DNA of 64,000 nt from Clostridiales bacterium CCNA10. GTDB lineage: Bacteria; Bacillota; Clostridia; Oscillospirales; Oscillospiraceae. The stretch spans positions 124,001 to 188,000 of the forward strand of contig AP018533.1 of the NCBI GenBank assembly GCA_003573975.1, read 5' to 3'. Positions within the stretch are counted from its first letter, which is position 1. Each line of letters starts with the position of its first letter. Both the position numbers and the translations under genes were made by a program. This document shows, piece after piece, positions 1-8,976 of this stretch. The notes beneath the pieces were generated by a model. It was not told the DNA's origin and did no database searches. It saw nothing but the letters and a program-made list of their open reading frames with translations.

Positions 1-156
1 TATGCGCTGTCGGTGGCTGACGCCCTGGTGTCGGAGGGTGTGGAGCAGATCTACACAGGCCACTGCACCGGCCAGGCAGCCCTTGCGCTGTTGCAGGACC
101 GCCTGGGTGAGAGGATCCAGGCCCTCACCACCGGCCTGTGTGTGACACTGGAATAA
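1..156 (+). CDS. C-terminal end of an MBL-fold metallohydrolase (partial)
   Basis: The first 51 codons are open in frame 1 and end at TAA. The peptide contains YTGHCTG and ends GLCVTL, the pattern at the C-terminus of metallo-beta-lactamase-fold hydrolases, where the last His of the metal site lies in a T-G-H-C-T-G stretch. The rest of the gene is left of the window, so substrate and length cannot be judged. A bidirectional hairpin follows 12 bases after the stop. The family call rests on this short tail only. Confidence 0.6.
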   Translation, partial: YALSVADALVSEGVEQIYTGHCTGQAALALLQDRLGERIQALTTGLCVTLE

Positions 157-167
157 GGGGGCGCAAA

Positions 168-220
168 GAGCCGCTGTCCCTCCGGTCCAATGGAGGACCG
201 GAGGGACAGCGGCTCATTTT
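168..220. terminator. Bidirectional rho-independent terminator
   Basis: A perfect 21-bp inverted repeat (GAGCCGCTGTCCC...GGGACAGCGGCTC) around a 6-base loop is followed by a short T-run on the plus strand. It lies between the convergent ends of the MBL-fold gene and the TSCPD gene. Confidence 0.85.
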
Positions 221-265
221 GTCAAAAAAGTCTGCCAGAGCTTCACGTCCGGAAGCGTGATAGCC

Positions 266-511
266 TCAGCCCTGGGCCTGCTTCAGGGCCTGGGCCAGCT
301 GGTCTGGGCAGGAGGTGGCCTTGCTGCCGCAGCGGATGCCCTCCATCCGCCGGATGGCCTCCTCCACCGGCATCCCCTTCAGCAGCATGGAGATGCCCTG
401 GAGGTTGCCGCTGCACCCGCCCACTACCTGGACAGACTGGATGAGGCCGTCCTCCACCTGGATGGTGAAGGACCGGGAGCAGACCCCTCTGGGTGTGTAC
501 TGAATGGTCAT
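266..511 (-). CDS. TIGR03905-type TSCPD domain protein
   Basis: A protein of 81 residues made of one TSCPD domain. It has the pattern CSRSF...GGCSGN...GIRCG..ATSCPDQLA, as in the small stand-alone TIGR03905 proteins of Firmicutes. The domain also occurs at the C-terminus of ribonucleotide reductases; the role of the stand-alone proteins is unknown. I chose the ATG at 511 because AAGGAG lies about 9 bases upstream; a TTG eight codons earlier has no ribosome site. It appears to be a single-gene unit downstream of the spo0A-like gene on the same strand, about 100 bases away. Confidence 0.8.
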   Translation of the reverse strand: MTIQYTPRGVCSRSFTIQVEDGLIQSVQVVGGCSGNLQGISMLLKGMPVEEAIRRMEGIRCGSKATSCPDQLAQALKQAQG

Positions 512-610
512 ATCGAAACCGCTCCTTATGGACAAAAAATGGGGCCGGCGGACCGGCGTGCCACCATTATACCCGGAGCGGGGAAAAAAGACAAGGGGCG
601 GCTGGGCGGG

Positions 611-1372
611 TCAGCCCTCCTTCCGCTGAAGCTGAAGGCGGTCGGCGATCATGGCGATGAACTCGCTGTTGGTGGGCTTCCCCTTGACATTGGAGACGGT
701 GTAGCCGAAGTATTTTTGCAGTGTCTCCAGATCCCCGCGGTCCCAGGCCACCTCAATGGCGTGGCGGATGGCCCGCTCCACCCGGGAGGCCGTAGTACCG
801 AAGCGCTTGGCCACCTCGGGGTAGAGAACCTTGGTGACCGCGTTGATGACGTCGATGTCATCCACGGCGATGAGGATGGCCTCCCGCAGATACTGATAGC
901 CCTTGATGTGGGCAGGTACGCCCACCTCATGGATGATGGAGGTTACCATGGCCTCCAGACTGTGGGAGTGGTTCCTGTCCTGTTCCAGGGATTCGAAGGT
1001 GGTCAGCTGGCGGATGCGGGCACAGATCGTGCTGAACCGGCAGGGCTTGACCATGTAGTGGTCGGCGCCGTTGGCGGCGGCCAGGTCGGCAATGCTTCCC
1101 CGGACGTAGCTGGAGAGCACCAGGATCTTGGGATGGCGTTCCAGAGACAGGCCGCGCAGACGCTCCAGCACCTCCAGCCCGTCCAGTCCGGACAGCACCA
1201 TCTCCATCACGATCACATCAGGGAGCAGCTTCTGGGTCAGTTCCAGCAGCTGAAGGCCGTCTCCCGTCTCTCCAACGACCTCCATGTCCGGTTCGTTCTG
1301 AAAGGATTCCACCAGATGACAGCGAAACTCCTGGCTCGCGTCCGCGACCAGCAAGCGTTTGACACATTCCAT
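611..1372 (-). CDS. Spo0A-like sporulation response regulator with altered phospho-acceptor
   Basis: A protein of 253 residues: receiver domain (about 1-125), linker, and a very well conserved Spo0A DNA-binding domain (about 140-253) with [27 protein letters not shown] and [10 protein letters not shown], the helices that read 0A boxes. The receiver is degenerate. Aligned with Bacillus Spo0A, the phospho-acceptor Asp in the LDIIMP motif is Glu57 (VMEMVL), and the second residue of the acidic pair is Ala (VADAS). Lys109 (MVKP) and a Ser at the switch position remain. The family is the master regulator of sporulation. Here phosphorelay control is doubtful, and Glu could mimic phosphate. The usual spoIVB neighbour is absent, so this is probably a second Spo0A copy. 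An AAGGAG site precedes the ATG. Confidence 0.9.
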   Translation of the reverse strand: MECVKRLLVADASQEFRCHLVESFQNEPDMEVVGETGDGLQLLELTQKLLPDVIVMEMVLSGLDGLEVLERLRGLSLERHPKILVLSSYVRGSIADLAAANGADHYMVKPCRFSTICARIRQLTTFESLEQDRNHSHSLEAMVTSIIHEVGVPAHIKGYQYLREAILIAVDDIDVINAVTKVLYPEVAKRFGTTASRVERAIRHAIEVAWDRGDLETLQKYFGYTVSNVKGKPTNSEFIAMIADRLQLQRKEG

Positions 1373-1817
1373 TTACCTCTCTCCTTCTGAACATCCATAT
1401 CATTGCGCCGATCGGGACGGGGTGGATCGACTTGGTAAATGTAACATATTCTGACGGGATATGCAAGGATGTAATTTCAAAAATTTGGAAAAACAGTTCG
1501 TCAGTATATGACAAAAATGGGTGGGATACCTCAGAGAAATCAGGGGAAACTATACAGAACAAAGGTGAAAGTGTCGATATACGTAGAAAATATGACGAAA
1601 TAGACAGCCGTTTTTCTTCCAGTTCGGCAGGGTGCGAGGGGCAGAATCTGAGAAAGAGAGAACAACAAAATGACAGGATGCGGCAAGATGTTGGAGAATG
1701 CGGGGCCCCCCCGCAGAAAAAATTGCGGTGGGAGGGAACTTTTTTACGCGGCCGCCGTCTATCTCTACAGGATCCCATCCAAACAAAAGGCTGACCGCCT
1801 GCTTGAAGGAGTGTTGT
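1373..1817. other. Divergent intergenic region without a convincing gene
   Basis: These 445 bases separate the spo0A-like gene from the divergent secreted-protein gene. They are AT-richer than the flanks in the left half. Open frames here have no protein-like composition. TTCGTCA near 1498 is a one-mismatch match to the inverted 0A box, but no clear -35/-10 pair stands out. Confidence 0.5.
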
Positions 1818-2915
1818 ATGATGAAACGAACCCTGTCTGCTCTGATGCTCAGCGGCGCGCTGCTGTGCGCTCTGTCCGTCCCCGCCCTGGCTGCGGAGCC
1901 CGCTGCGCCCCAGACTGATACGTCCCTGACCCAGGAGGAGACCCTCCCGGACAGCGTGCTGTACTACGGCACTGTAACGGAGGTAGTCCGGGATGAGGCG
2001 GGGACGGTCTCCCGCCTGGCCCTGTCCTCTGAGCGGTATGGTGACTATGTGATGAACCTCTCCGCGGATACTGTGTGGGTGGATGCCGGGAAGCGCGCCG
2101 CCTCCGATCCCTCCGACCTGGAGGCTGGCGAAGCTGTCTATGTGTTCCACAGCCCGGTCTCTACCCGCTCCCTGCCGCCCCAGTCCGCCGCCTATGCGGT
2201 GGTCCGGAATATGCCCCAGGATATGGGCTGCTCCATGTACCACGAGGTAGAGGCGGTGACGGAGCAGGATGGCCGCCTTACGATCACCACGGACAACGGC
2301 GGATTGCTGCTCCATGTGGGAGAGGAGACCCAGTGTGTGGACTACGCCACAGGAGAGGCCGTTGACCTCTCCCAGCTGAAGGCTGGCGGCCGGGTGATGG
2401 CCTGGTACGACGCCGTGATGGAGAGCTACCCCGGTCAGGCGGCGCCCCACTGTCTGATGCTTCTGCCTCCGGTGGAGGATCAGTCCGGTGAGCAGACCCA
2501 GCTGGAGCAGCCTGATGAGGCCGCCGAGCTGGCGGACGGGACTGCCCTAAGCATTGTTCTGGAGGGAGATATGGTGCTCCCGATGAAGGGCAGCTATGAG
2601 AACGGGGCCGCCATGATGCCCGTGGCCGCGGCTGCCCAGGCGCTGGGCTATGAGGTGACCTACACCCCCGGCAAGGACGGGGCCCCCGCCCTGGTCACGG
2701 TGGAGAGCGAGACCTTCCGGGTCAACCTCACCATTGGACAGGAGCAGATTACTGGTGTCACCAAGATCGAGGGCGCGGCGGGTATGACCTCTCCCATGAA
2801 GTACGGAGCCGCCCCCCGCATCGAGGCGCCCGGAACGACTTGGGCTCCCGCACAGCTGTTTGAGATGCTGGGCCGCACCGTCACCCTGGAGGGGGACACC
2901 CTTTCCATCCAGTAA
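1818..2915 (+). CDS. Secreted protein with copper-amine-oxidase-N-like C-terminal domain
   Basis: A protein of 365 residues. A Sec signal peptide (MMKRTLSALML..., cleavage after about residue 25 at ALA-AEP) is followed by a region of about 210 residues with no recognised family. Residues about 255-365 match the copper amine oxidase N-terminal-like beta domain of many Firmicute surface proteins (pattern M.P....A.ALGYEVTY...V.V), ending WAPAQLFEMLGR. In Clostridia this module is a wall-associated accessory domain, not an oxidase. GAAGGAG lies 6 bases before the ATG at 1818. The function is unknown; extracellular location is inferred. A terminator follows. Confidence 0.75.
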   Translation: MMKRTLSALMLSGALLCALSVPALAAEPAAPQTDTSLTQEETLPDSVLYYGTVTEVVRDEAGTVSRLALSSERYGDYVMNLSADTVWVDAGKRAASDPSDLEAGEAVYVFHSPVSTRSLPPQSAAYAVVRNMPQDMGCSMYHEVEAVTEQDGRLTITTDNGGLLLHVGEETQCVDYATGEAVDLSQLKAGGRVMAWYDAVMESYPGQAAPHCLMLLPPVEDQSGEQTQLEQPDEAAELADGTALSIVLEGDMVLPMKGSYENGAAMMPVAAAAQALGYEVTYTPGKDGAPALVTVESETFRVNLTIGQEQITGVTKIEGAAGMTSPMKYGAAPRIEAPGTTWAPAQLFEMLGRTVTLEGDTLSIQ

Positions 2916-2954
2916 GTGCCTCCACCTCCTCCAACCGGTCAGAACAAAAGAGAA

Positions 2955-2990
2955 CCCCCTGTGCCGTGCAGGCACAGGGGGATGTTTTTT
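2955..2990. terminator. Rho-independent terminator
   Basis: An 11-bp stem CCCCCTGTGCC/GGCACAGGGGG with a 5-base loop and TTTTTT on the plus strand. It serves the secreted-protein gene and lies just before the convergent end of the reductase gene. Confidence 0.9.
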
Positions 2991-3004
2991 GGATAAGGCT
3001 GGAT

Positions 3005-4594
3005 TCAGCGGGCGGAGACATACTTGTGCAGGGTCTTGCGCACCGCACCGGGGCCGGCGAACAACTCGGCGGCCATGGCCTCGATCTTCTCGCCCAGCCC
3101 GGCCTCGTACAGGTCCAGGCCGAATACATCCTTCCGGGTGTAGAGCTGCTTCAGGCAGCTCATGTCCTGGGCGCCCTCCCGGATCTCCAGGGGGGCTACG
3201 ATGGCCTGAAGCTCCTCCAGCAGGGGGTCGGGGGAGGGCTCGAAGGGCTTCCCGGCGTCATTCACGCCCTTGAGGTAGCGGGCGTAGCCGGCCAGAACCA
3301 GGGGGATGAGGACCAGCTCGTCCATGTTCAGGCCCTTGGCCTGATAGGCCTTGATGGTCTCACCGAAGCGGATGGACAGCTTCTGGGAGGTGTCGGTGGC
3401 GATGCGCTGGGGGGCGTCCGGCATGAAGGGGTTGGGCAGACGCTTGTTCAGCACCGCGCCGATAAAGTCGGCGGGCTTGAGCACACCGGGATCCACCACC
3501 ACGGGCATGGCCTCGATGTAGCCCATCTTGGTGATGAGGCCGCACAGATCCTCGTCCTTCATCTCGGCGGAGATGAGGGTGTAGTCCAGCAGGCAGCCAT
3601 AGATGGACATGGCGGTATGCAGGGGGTTCAGGCAGGTGCACACCTTCATCTTCTCCACCTTGTCCACCGTCTCCCGGTCGGCGTACAGCACGCCGCCCTG
3701 CTCCAGAGGAGGCCGTCCATTGGTGTACTGGTCCTCGATGACCAGGTACTCGGTCTCCTCCGCGTTGACGAAGGGGGCGGTATAGGTGTGGCGGTCGGTG
3801 ATGATGGTGTAGTTGTCCTCAAAGCCGTCCTCTTCCAGCATCTTCTGCACCTTGGCGTCGGGCCGGGGGGTGATCTTGTCGATCATGCTCCAGGGGAAGG
3901 AGACCTTGCTCTCATCCTTCAGGTACTCCAGGAAGTCCTGGGGCACCAGGCCGGCCTTCACCCACGTCTCGGCATAGGCCATGGCGGCGCTGCGCACCTT
4001 ATCGCCGTTGTGGGAGCAGTTGTCCATGCTCTGCACCGTGATGGGCAGGGCCCCCGCCTGATAGCGCTCGTACAGCAGGGCGGTGACCTTGCCCATGATG
4101 AGCTGGGGCTCCGCCCCGCGCTCCAGGTCGGCGGGGGAGACGGAATACCCCTTCTCGGTGATGGTGAAGCTCACCATCTGGAGAGAGGGCTTGCGGAAAA
4201 TCTCCACCAGGCGGTCCCAATCAGCGCCGAACTGGGGGTCGGCCTTTAGGCTCTCGGTGACGGAGGCCACCACCCGCTTCTCAATGGAGCCGTCGGACTT
4301 GAGCAGCACCAGCAGGCTCATGTTGTCATAGGGGCGGTAGGCCTTATCGATGATCTCATAGTCAAAGCCCTCGGCCACAATGACGCCCCGGTCATAGGCA
4401 CCCGCGTCCAGCACCCGCTGGAGCAGGGCGGCGGGGAAGGCGCGGAAGATGTTGCCCGCGCCGAAGTGGATCCAGGTGGGTTCGTCGTGGGTCTTCTGGC
4501 GGACGGCCTCCAGGTCGAACTTGGGCAGTTCATAGCCCTTGTCCGCCCAAGCCTGGACGTCGCAGCCCTCAGATCGGATCTCAGAAAGTTTCAT
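3005..4594 (-). CDS. uxuB: D-fructuronate reductase (mannitol dehydrogenase family)
   Basis: A protein of 529 residues, typical for the long-chain mannitol dehydrogenase family. The N-terminal Rossmann half has WIHFGAGNIFRAF. The C-terminal half contains the family Lys-Asn-His region (KVCTCLNPLHTAM). Next to mannonate dehydratase it is best read as fructuronate reductase, which interconverts D-fructuronate and D-mannonate with NAD(H) in the cytoplasm. Mannitol or tagaturonate activity cannot be excluded by sequence. I chose the ATG at 4594, preceded by AGAGGG; an upstream TTG is less likely. It is the last gene of the leftward sugar-acid operon. Confidence 0.85.
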   Translation of the reverse strand: MKLSEIRSEGCDVQAWADKGYELPKFDLEAVRQKTHDEPTWIHFGAGNIFRAFPAALLQRVLDAGAYDRGVIVAEGFDYEIIDKAYRPYDNMSLLVLLKSDGSIEKRVVASVTESLKADPQFGADWDRLVEIFRKPSLQMVSFTITEKGYSVSPADLERGAEPQLIMGKVTALLYERYQAGALPITVQSMDNCSHNGDKVRSAAMAYAETWVKAGLVPQDFLEYLKDESKVSFPWSMIDKITPRPDAKVQKMLEEDGFEDNYTIITDRHTYTAPFVNAEETEYLVIEDQYTNGRPPLEQGGVLYADRETVDKVEKMKVCTCLNPLHTAMSIYGCLLDYTLISAEMKDEDLCGLITKMGYIEAMPVVVDPGVLKPADFIGAVLNKRLPNPFMPDAPQRIATDTSQKLSIRFGETIKAYQAKGLNMDELVLIPLVLAGYARYLKGVNDAGKPFEPSPDPLLEELQAIVAPLEIREGAQDMSCLKQLYTRKDVFGLDLYEAGLGEKIEAMAAELFAGPGAVRKTLHKYVSAR

Positions 4595-4632
4595 TGTACG
4601 GTCCCTCTTTCCGGTCAATCACAGTTTGCGCT

Positions 4633-4661
4633 CCGCCCCGGCTCTGACCGAACCGGGGCGG
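4633..4661 (-). other. Intercistronic hairpin between uxuA and uxuB
   Basis: CCGCCCCGG pairs with CCGGGGCGG over an 11-base loop in the 90-base spacer. There is no T-run, so it looks like an mRNA-processing or stabilising hairpin rather than a terminator. Confidence 0.5.
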
Positions 4662-4684
4662 GCGGATGGATGGATAAAACGGGC

Positions 4685-5779
4685 TTATCTGCCCTTCTTC
4701 TCCGCGTCCAGCTTGTCCAGCATGTCCCAGATGCCCCACATATACATGATGCCCAGAGCGCGGTCATACAGGCCGTAGCCGGGACGGCAGGTGCCGGGGC
4801 CCTCGCCCCACAGCTGGCGGCCGTGGTCGGGGCGGATGTAGCCCTCGAAGCCGCAGTCGTGGTAGGCCTTCACGATGTCCAGGATACCGGTGTCGCCGTC
4901 GCAGTCCCGGTGGGAGGCCTCGCTGAAGTCGCCGTTGGGGAAGTGCTTGACGTTGCGGATGTGGGCGAAGGCGATGCGGTCGCAGTGCTTGCGCACGATC
5001 TCGGCCACGTTGTTCTTGGGGTTGGCGCCCAGGCTGCCGGAGCACAGGGTCAGGCAGTTATAGGGGTCGTCCACCATGGACAGGAAGCGGTCGATGGCCT
5101 CGGCGTCCACCAGCAGGCGGGGCAAGCCGAAGATGTCCCAGGGGGGATCGTCCATGTGGATAGCCATCTTGATGTCGCACTCGTGGCACACCGGCATCAG
5201 CTTCTCCAGGAAGTACTTCAGGTTCTCCCAAAGCTTCTCCTTGGTCACGGGGCGGTACATCTCGAACAGCTCGTCCAGGCGGGCCATACGCTCCGGCTCC
5301 CAGCCGGGGAAGGTCATGCCGTTCAGGTTCTTCAGGATATAGTCCGCCATGGCACGGGGGTCATCCTGGATCAGGTCCTTCTCATAGAACAGGGCGGTGG
5401 AGCCGTCGGGCAGGGGGTGGAACAGGTCGGTGCGGGTCCAGTCGAAGACGGGCATGAAGTTGTAGCAGATCACCTTCACGCCGAACTCCTTCAGGTTCCG
5501 CATGGTCTGGATGTAGTTCTCAATGTACTGGTCCCGGGTGGGCAGGCCCACCTTGATGTCATCGTGGACGTTGACGGATTCCACCACGTCCATGTTGAAG
5601 CCGTAGGGCTCCAGCTGCTTCTGGACCTGGGCGATCTCCTCTTTCTCCCAGACCTCGCCGGGCTGCTTGTGGTGCAGGGCCCAGACGATGCTGGTCACGC
5701 CAGGGATCTGCTTGATGTCAGACAGCTTGATGCTGTCGTTGCCCTCGCCGTACCAGCGAAAGCCCATCTGCATAGGCAT
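4685..5779 (-). CDS. uxuA: Mannonate dehydratase
   Basis: A protein of 364 residues, full length for UxuA. It shows the hallmark start (MGFRWYGEGND), GVTSIVWALH, the metal-binding AIHMDDPPWDIFG region, CSGSLGANP, and HIRNVKHFPNGDFSE. It removes water from D-mannonate to give 2-keto-3-deoxygluconate, using Mn or Fe, in the cytoplasm. GAGGAGGT lies 6 bases before the ATG. It is downstream of the TRAP genes and upstream of uxuB in one leftward operon. The later steps, KDG kinase and aldolase, are not in the window. Confidence 0.93.
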   Translation of the reverse strand: MPMQMGFRWYGEGNDSIKLSDIKQIPGVTSIVWALHHKQPGEVWEKEEIAQVQKQLEPYGFNMDVVESVNVHDDIKVGLPTRDQYIENYIQTMRNLKEFGVKVICYNFMPVFDWTRTDLFHPLPDGSTALFYEKDLIQDDPRAMADYILKNLNGMTFPGWEPERMARLDELFEMYRPVTKEKLWENLKYFLEKLMPVCHECDIKMAIHMDDPPWDIFGLPRLLVDAEAIDRFLSMVDDPYNCLTLCSGSLGANPKNNVAEIVRKHCDRIAFAHIRNVKHFPNGDFSEASHRDCDGDTGILDIVKAYHDCGFEGYIRPDHGRQLWGEGPGTCRPGYGLYDRALGIMYMWGIWDMLDKLDAEKKGR

Positions 5780-5819
5780 AAATAAACCTCCTCATTCTTA
5801 CACACGGGAGAGGCGGGGA

Positions 5820-5838
5820 TGGGGAGCCGCACTCCCCA
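5820..5838 (-). other. Small hairpin in the dctM-uxuA spacer
   Basis: TGGGGAG/CTCCCCA stem in the 159-base gap between dctM and uxuA. No T-run follows. It is probably a processing or stability element within the operon transcript. Confidence 0.35.
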
Positions 5839-5938
5839 CCGGCCGCGCCCTCAGGTCACGTCCATCCCGGTCTGCACATCCCCGAAGGGGAGGCGGCGCA
5901 CCGGGAGACGTGGGAATTTGACAGGAAAAAGCGTCCGA

Positions 5939-7237
5939 TCAGCCGCCGAACCACTTCAGAGGCACCTCGACCAGCGGCGGGAAAATAGCCAGCAGGAAGC
6001 ACAGGGCCGTCTGGGTCAGGAAGTAGGGCATGGTGGGCGGAATGATCTTGTCCATCTTCACGTTGCCGGCGGCGCAGGCCACGTTCAGCACGGGACCCAC
6101 CGGGGGAGAGGTCAGGCCCAGCACGTTCATCAGCACGAAGCACACGCCGAAGTAGACGGGGCTGATGCCGGCGGCCTTGACCAGGGGCAGCATGATGGGG
6201 GTAAGGATCAGGATGCTGGGGGTGACGTCCATGGCCAGGCCGACCACCACCACGATGAGCATCAGCACGATCATCAGGAGAGTGGGGCTGTCCACCAGAC
6301 CCTCCAGGCCGGCGGTCAGCAGCTGGGGAATGCGGGAGACCGTCATGTAGTAGGCGGCCACGTTGGCGGCGGCGGCCAGGAACATGACCACCGCGGAGGT
6401 CTTGGCAGCGGACACAAAGACGGGGCCCAGGTCCTTCAGCTTCATCTCGCGGTAGACCAGCAGGCCCACCAGGATGGCATAGACACAGGCGATAACGCCG
6501 GCCTCAGTGGCGGTGAACTTGCCGGAGTGCAGGCCGACCAGGATGATCACGGGGAGCAGCAGGGCCCACAGGCCGCCCAAGAAGATCCGGACCGCCTCCT
6601 TGGGGGTGGGGGCCTTGAAGTCCTCCACGCTGGGGACCACGCCCTCCTTGCGGGTGCGGAGGAACCACACCACACAGGCGATGATGGTCAGGTACACGGC
6701 GGGAGCGATGCCGGCCATGAACATAGACTTGATGGAGACGCCGGCGGACACGCCGTAAACGATCATGGGCACAGAGGGGGGCATGATGGGGGCCACCAGG
6801 TTGGCGCTGGCCACCAGGGCGGAGGACTCCTCCCGGTTGTAGCCGGAACGGACCATCATGGGGATCAGGATGGCGCCCAGGGCGGCGCAGGCCGCCACAG
6901 CGGAGCCAACCAGAGCGGCGAACATCAGGCAGGCGAAGATGGTGACATAGCCCAGTCCGCCCCGGATGCGGCCCAGGAAGACATCGCAGAAGGCGATGAT
7001 CCGCTTGGTCAGGCCGCCGCGGTTCATGATCTCGCCGGCCAGCACAAAGAAGGGCAGGGCCATCATGGTAACGGAGTCAGAGCCCTGCATCAGGGTGCGG
7101 GCGATGATGGTGGGGTTGGCGTCGCCGCCGCCCATGGCCAGCGCGGTGCAGACGGCGCACAGCAGCAGGGCCATGGCGATGGGAAGCCCGATGCCGATGC
7201 CGATGAGCATCGTGGCGATAAATACGGCAATGATCAC
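5939..7237 (-). CDS. dctM: TRAP transporter large permease (DctM)
   Basis: A protein of 432 residues, almost all hydrophobic, consistent with about 12 membrane segments. Family features include GLPIAMALLL near the start, MALPFFVLAGEIMNRGG, NLVAPIMPPSVPMIVYG, and LTSPPVGPVLNVA. It is the large Na+-coupled translocating subunit of a tripartite TRAP importer. It overlaps the small subunit gene by 4 bases, so translation is coupled. With DctQ and DctP it should bring the operon's sugar acid across the membrane. Confidence 0.93.
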   Translation of the reverse strand: MIIAVFIATMLIGIGIGLPIAMALLLCAVCTALAMGGGDANPTIIARTLMQGSDSVTMMALPFFVLAGEIMNRGGLTKRIIAFCDVFLGRIRGGLGYVTIFACLMFAALVGSAVAACAALGAILIPMMVRSGYNREESSALVASANLVAPIMPPSVPMIVYGVSAGVSIKSMFMAGIAPAVYLTIIACVVWFLRTRKEGVVPSVEDFKAPTPKEAVRIFLGGLWALLLPVIILVGLHSGKFTATEAGVIACVYAILVGLLVYREMKLKDLGPVFVSAAKTSAVVMFLAAAANVAAYYMTVSRIPQLLTAGLEGLVDSPTLLMIVLMLIVVVVGLAMDVTPSILILTPIMLPLVKAAGISPVYFGVCFVLMNVLGLTSPPVGPVLNVACAAGNVKMDKIIPPTMPYFLTQTALCFLLAIFPPLVEVPLKWFGG

Positions 7238-7806
7238 TGCAGGCCGCCTCCTTCCTTGGCAATGGGGTCTTCTCCGTCATCGGCCTTGTGGCCGGTGAGC
7301 AGCTCGATGACGGGCTCCTTCAGAACAAACATACGGTACAGATTCACCAGAGAGATGATGATGACGGACGCGCCCAGCAGCACGCCGGCGAAGTGGACCA
7401 GGAACACCGGGAAGTGGGTGGCGACCCAGAAGTCGTTGCGGTTGTTCCAGGCGTTCAGGAACGCGCCGTTGGTCAGGATCCACATCAGCCAGATGATCAG
7501 ACCCTGGATGATGACATACAGGACCTTCTGGCCCAGCGGGGGCAACTTGCAGATCAGGGTGTCGATCATCAGGTGCTGGTTCTCCCGGGCGGCGATAATA
7601 GCGCCCAGGTAGATCAGATAAATAAAGCAGATCCGGGCGATCTCCTCACTCCAGGGGAAGCCGATCCCGAATTGGCGCAGGATGACGTTCATGAAGGTGA
7701 AGAAGATCATCGCGCCCAGGAAAATAGCGATCAGGATCTCAATGCCGCGGAAGAGCTTGTCTACCGCCGCGCCGATCCCGTGAGATTTGCGACTGCTGTC
7801 GGACAT
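7234..7806 (-). CDS. dctQ: TRAP transporter small permease (DctQ)
   Basis: A protein of 190 residues with four predicted membrane helices and the DctQ pattern FMNVILRQFG.GFPWSEEIARICFIY and AREN.H..ID. It pairs with DctM in the membrane. GAGGAGG precedes the ATG at 7806. Its end overlaps the start of dctM. Confidence 0.92.
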   Translation of the reverse strand: MSDSSRKSHGIGAAVDKLFRGIEILIAIFLGAMIFFTFMNVILRQFGIGFPWSEEIARICFIYLIYLGAIIAARENQHLMIDTLICKLPPLGQKVLYVIIQGLIIWLMWILTNGAFLNAWNNRNDFWVATHFPVFLVHFAGVLLGASVIIISLVNLYRMFVLKEPVIELLTGHKADDGEDPIAKEGGGLQ

Positions 7807-7830
7807 AGAGAAACCTCCTCATTCAGGGTG

Positions 7831-7860
7831 AGACCGCGCCCCCGGAGGGGGCACGGTCTT
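7831..7860 (-). other. Hairpin between dctP and dctQ
   Basis: GACCGTGCCCCC pairs with GGGGGCGCGGTC around a 3-base loop in the 68-base spacer, with no T-run. Such hairpins after binding-protein genes commonly protect the upstream mRNA and let the binding protein outnumber the permease. That role is inferred. Confidence 0.6.
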
Positions 7861-7874
7861 TGGGGATAGGTTGA

Positions 7875-8891
7875 TTACTGAACGGCCTCGATCTTCTCAA
7901 TCAGAGCGGGAGCCCAGTCGTTGGCGGCCAGCAGCTCGTTCAGAGTGGGCTGGATCTTCTCAATCATCTTGGCGCGCTCGGCCTCGGTCATCTGGGTGAC
8001 GGTCACACCGGCGGCCTCGATGGTCTCACGATCGGTATCCACGGAGGCGATGTAGTCCTCCCAGGCCTGCTCAGCGGTGGCCTTGGCGGCGTCGCGGACG
8101 ATCTGCTGCTGCTCCTCGGTGAGCTTGCTCATGGCGTCCTTGTTGCCGATGATCTCCAGGGTGGCGACGATGTGGTTGGTCTCGTACAGGTACTTCTGGA
8201 CCTCCTGGAAGCTCTGAGCCACCACGGTCACCATGCCGTTGTCCTGGCCGTCCACAGTGCCGGTCTCCAGGGCGGTGAACAGCTCGCCCAGGGAGATGAC
8301 CTGAGCGGAGGCGCCCAGATCCTCCACGATGCCGATGTGGATGGGGTTGTTGGGCATACGGAACTTCTGGCCGGCGAAGTCGTCCACGCAGGTCAGCTGC
8401 TTATTGGAGGTAAAGGTACGGGCGGAGTTGGGGCCCCAGGACAGCATCTCCACCTCGGGGAACTTCTCGTTGAAGGCGGCACTCACCTCGTCGGCCACAT
8501 CGCCGGTCCACACGTTCATGGCGTGCTCCAGGTCGCGGTACAGGAAGGGCCAGTCGGAGATCAGCATCATGGGGAACTCCTGGTTCATGGGGGTGCCCAC
8601 CACGGTGAAGTCCACAGAGCCGTCGCGGACGCCCTGCCACAGGGCGGCCTCGTCGCCCAGCAGACCGTCGTGATAGACCTCGACCTTCACGGCGCCGCCG
8701 GTCTGCTCCTCGATCTGGGTCTTAAAGACGGTGTCCAGGGCGGCGGCCATGGGATGGGTGGCACCCCAGTTGTCGCCGATCTTCAGGGTGACAGAGTCGC
8801 TGCCGCCCTCGCCGCTGCCGCCGCAGCCGGCCAGCAGAGAGGCGGACAGAGCCGCTGCAAGAGCCACAGAAGCAATTTTCTTCATGTTCAT
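7875..8891 (-). CDS. dctP: TRAP transporter substrate-binding lipoprotein (DctP)
   Basis: A protein of 338 residues. A lipoprotein signal ends in the lipobox LLAGC (Cys23), so it is anchored outside the membrane. The mature part is a DctP-type binding protein: HPMAAALDTVFK, RTFTSNKQL, FAGQKFRMPNNP and GTVDGQDNGM are family features, including the Arg that pairs with the substrate carboxylate. Three ATGs are clustered. The one at 8891 sits 9 bases from AGGAGG; the one at 8897 is only 3 bases away, so 8891 is preferred. The ligand is probably an aldonate or hexuronate, judged from the neighbours. Confidence 0.9.
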   Translation of the reverse strand: MNMKKIASVALAAALSASLLAGCGGSGEGGSDSVTLKIGDNWGATHPMAAALDTVFKTQIEEQTGGAVKVEVYHDGLLGDEAALWQGVRDGSVDFTVVGTPMNQEFPMMLISDWPFLYRDLEHAMNVWTGDVADEVSAAFNEKFPEVEMLSWGPNSARTFTSNKQLTCVDDFAGQKFRMPNNPIHIGIVEDLGASAQVISLGELFTALETGTVDGQDNGMVTVVAQSFQEVQKYLYETNHIVATLEIIGNKDAMSKLTEEQQQIVRDAAKATAEQAWEDYIASVDTDRETIEAAGVTVTQMTEAERAKMIEKIQPTLNELLAANDWAPALIEKIEAVQ

Positions 8892-8976
8892 GTTCATTTT
8901 CCTCCTAGTAATCTCGTTTCTCACAAAATTCTTTAACGTCAGCGCGTGGGCTGAACAGTTAAATATGGGGGGTGGC

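Noticed and set aside
190-1390. Long plus-strand open frames opposite the TSCPD and spo0A-like genes
   Set aside because: They are antisense shadows of GC-rich genes, with no ribosome site and Gly/His/Leu-rich composition.
4466-7612. Plus-strand frames of 439 and 597 residues opposite uxuA and the TRAP genes
   Set aside because: His/Gly/Gln-rich products typical of the antisense strand of high-GC genes; the minus-strand genes are unambiguous.
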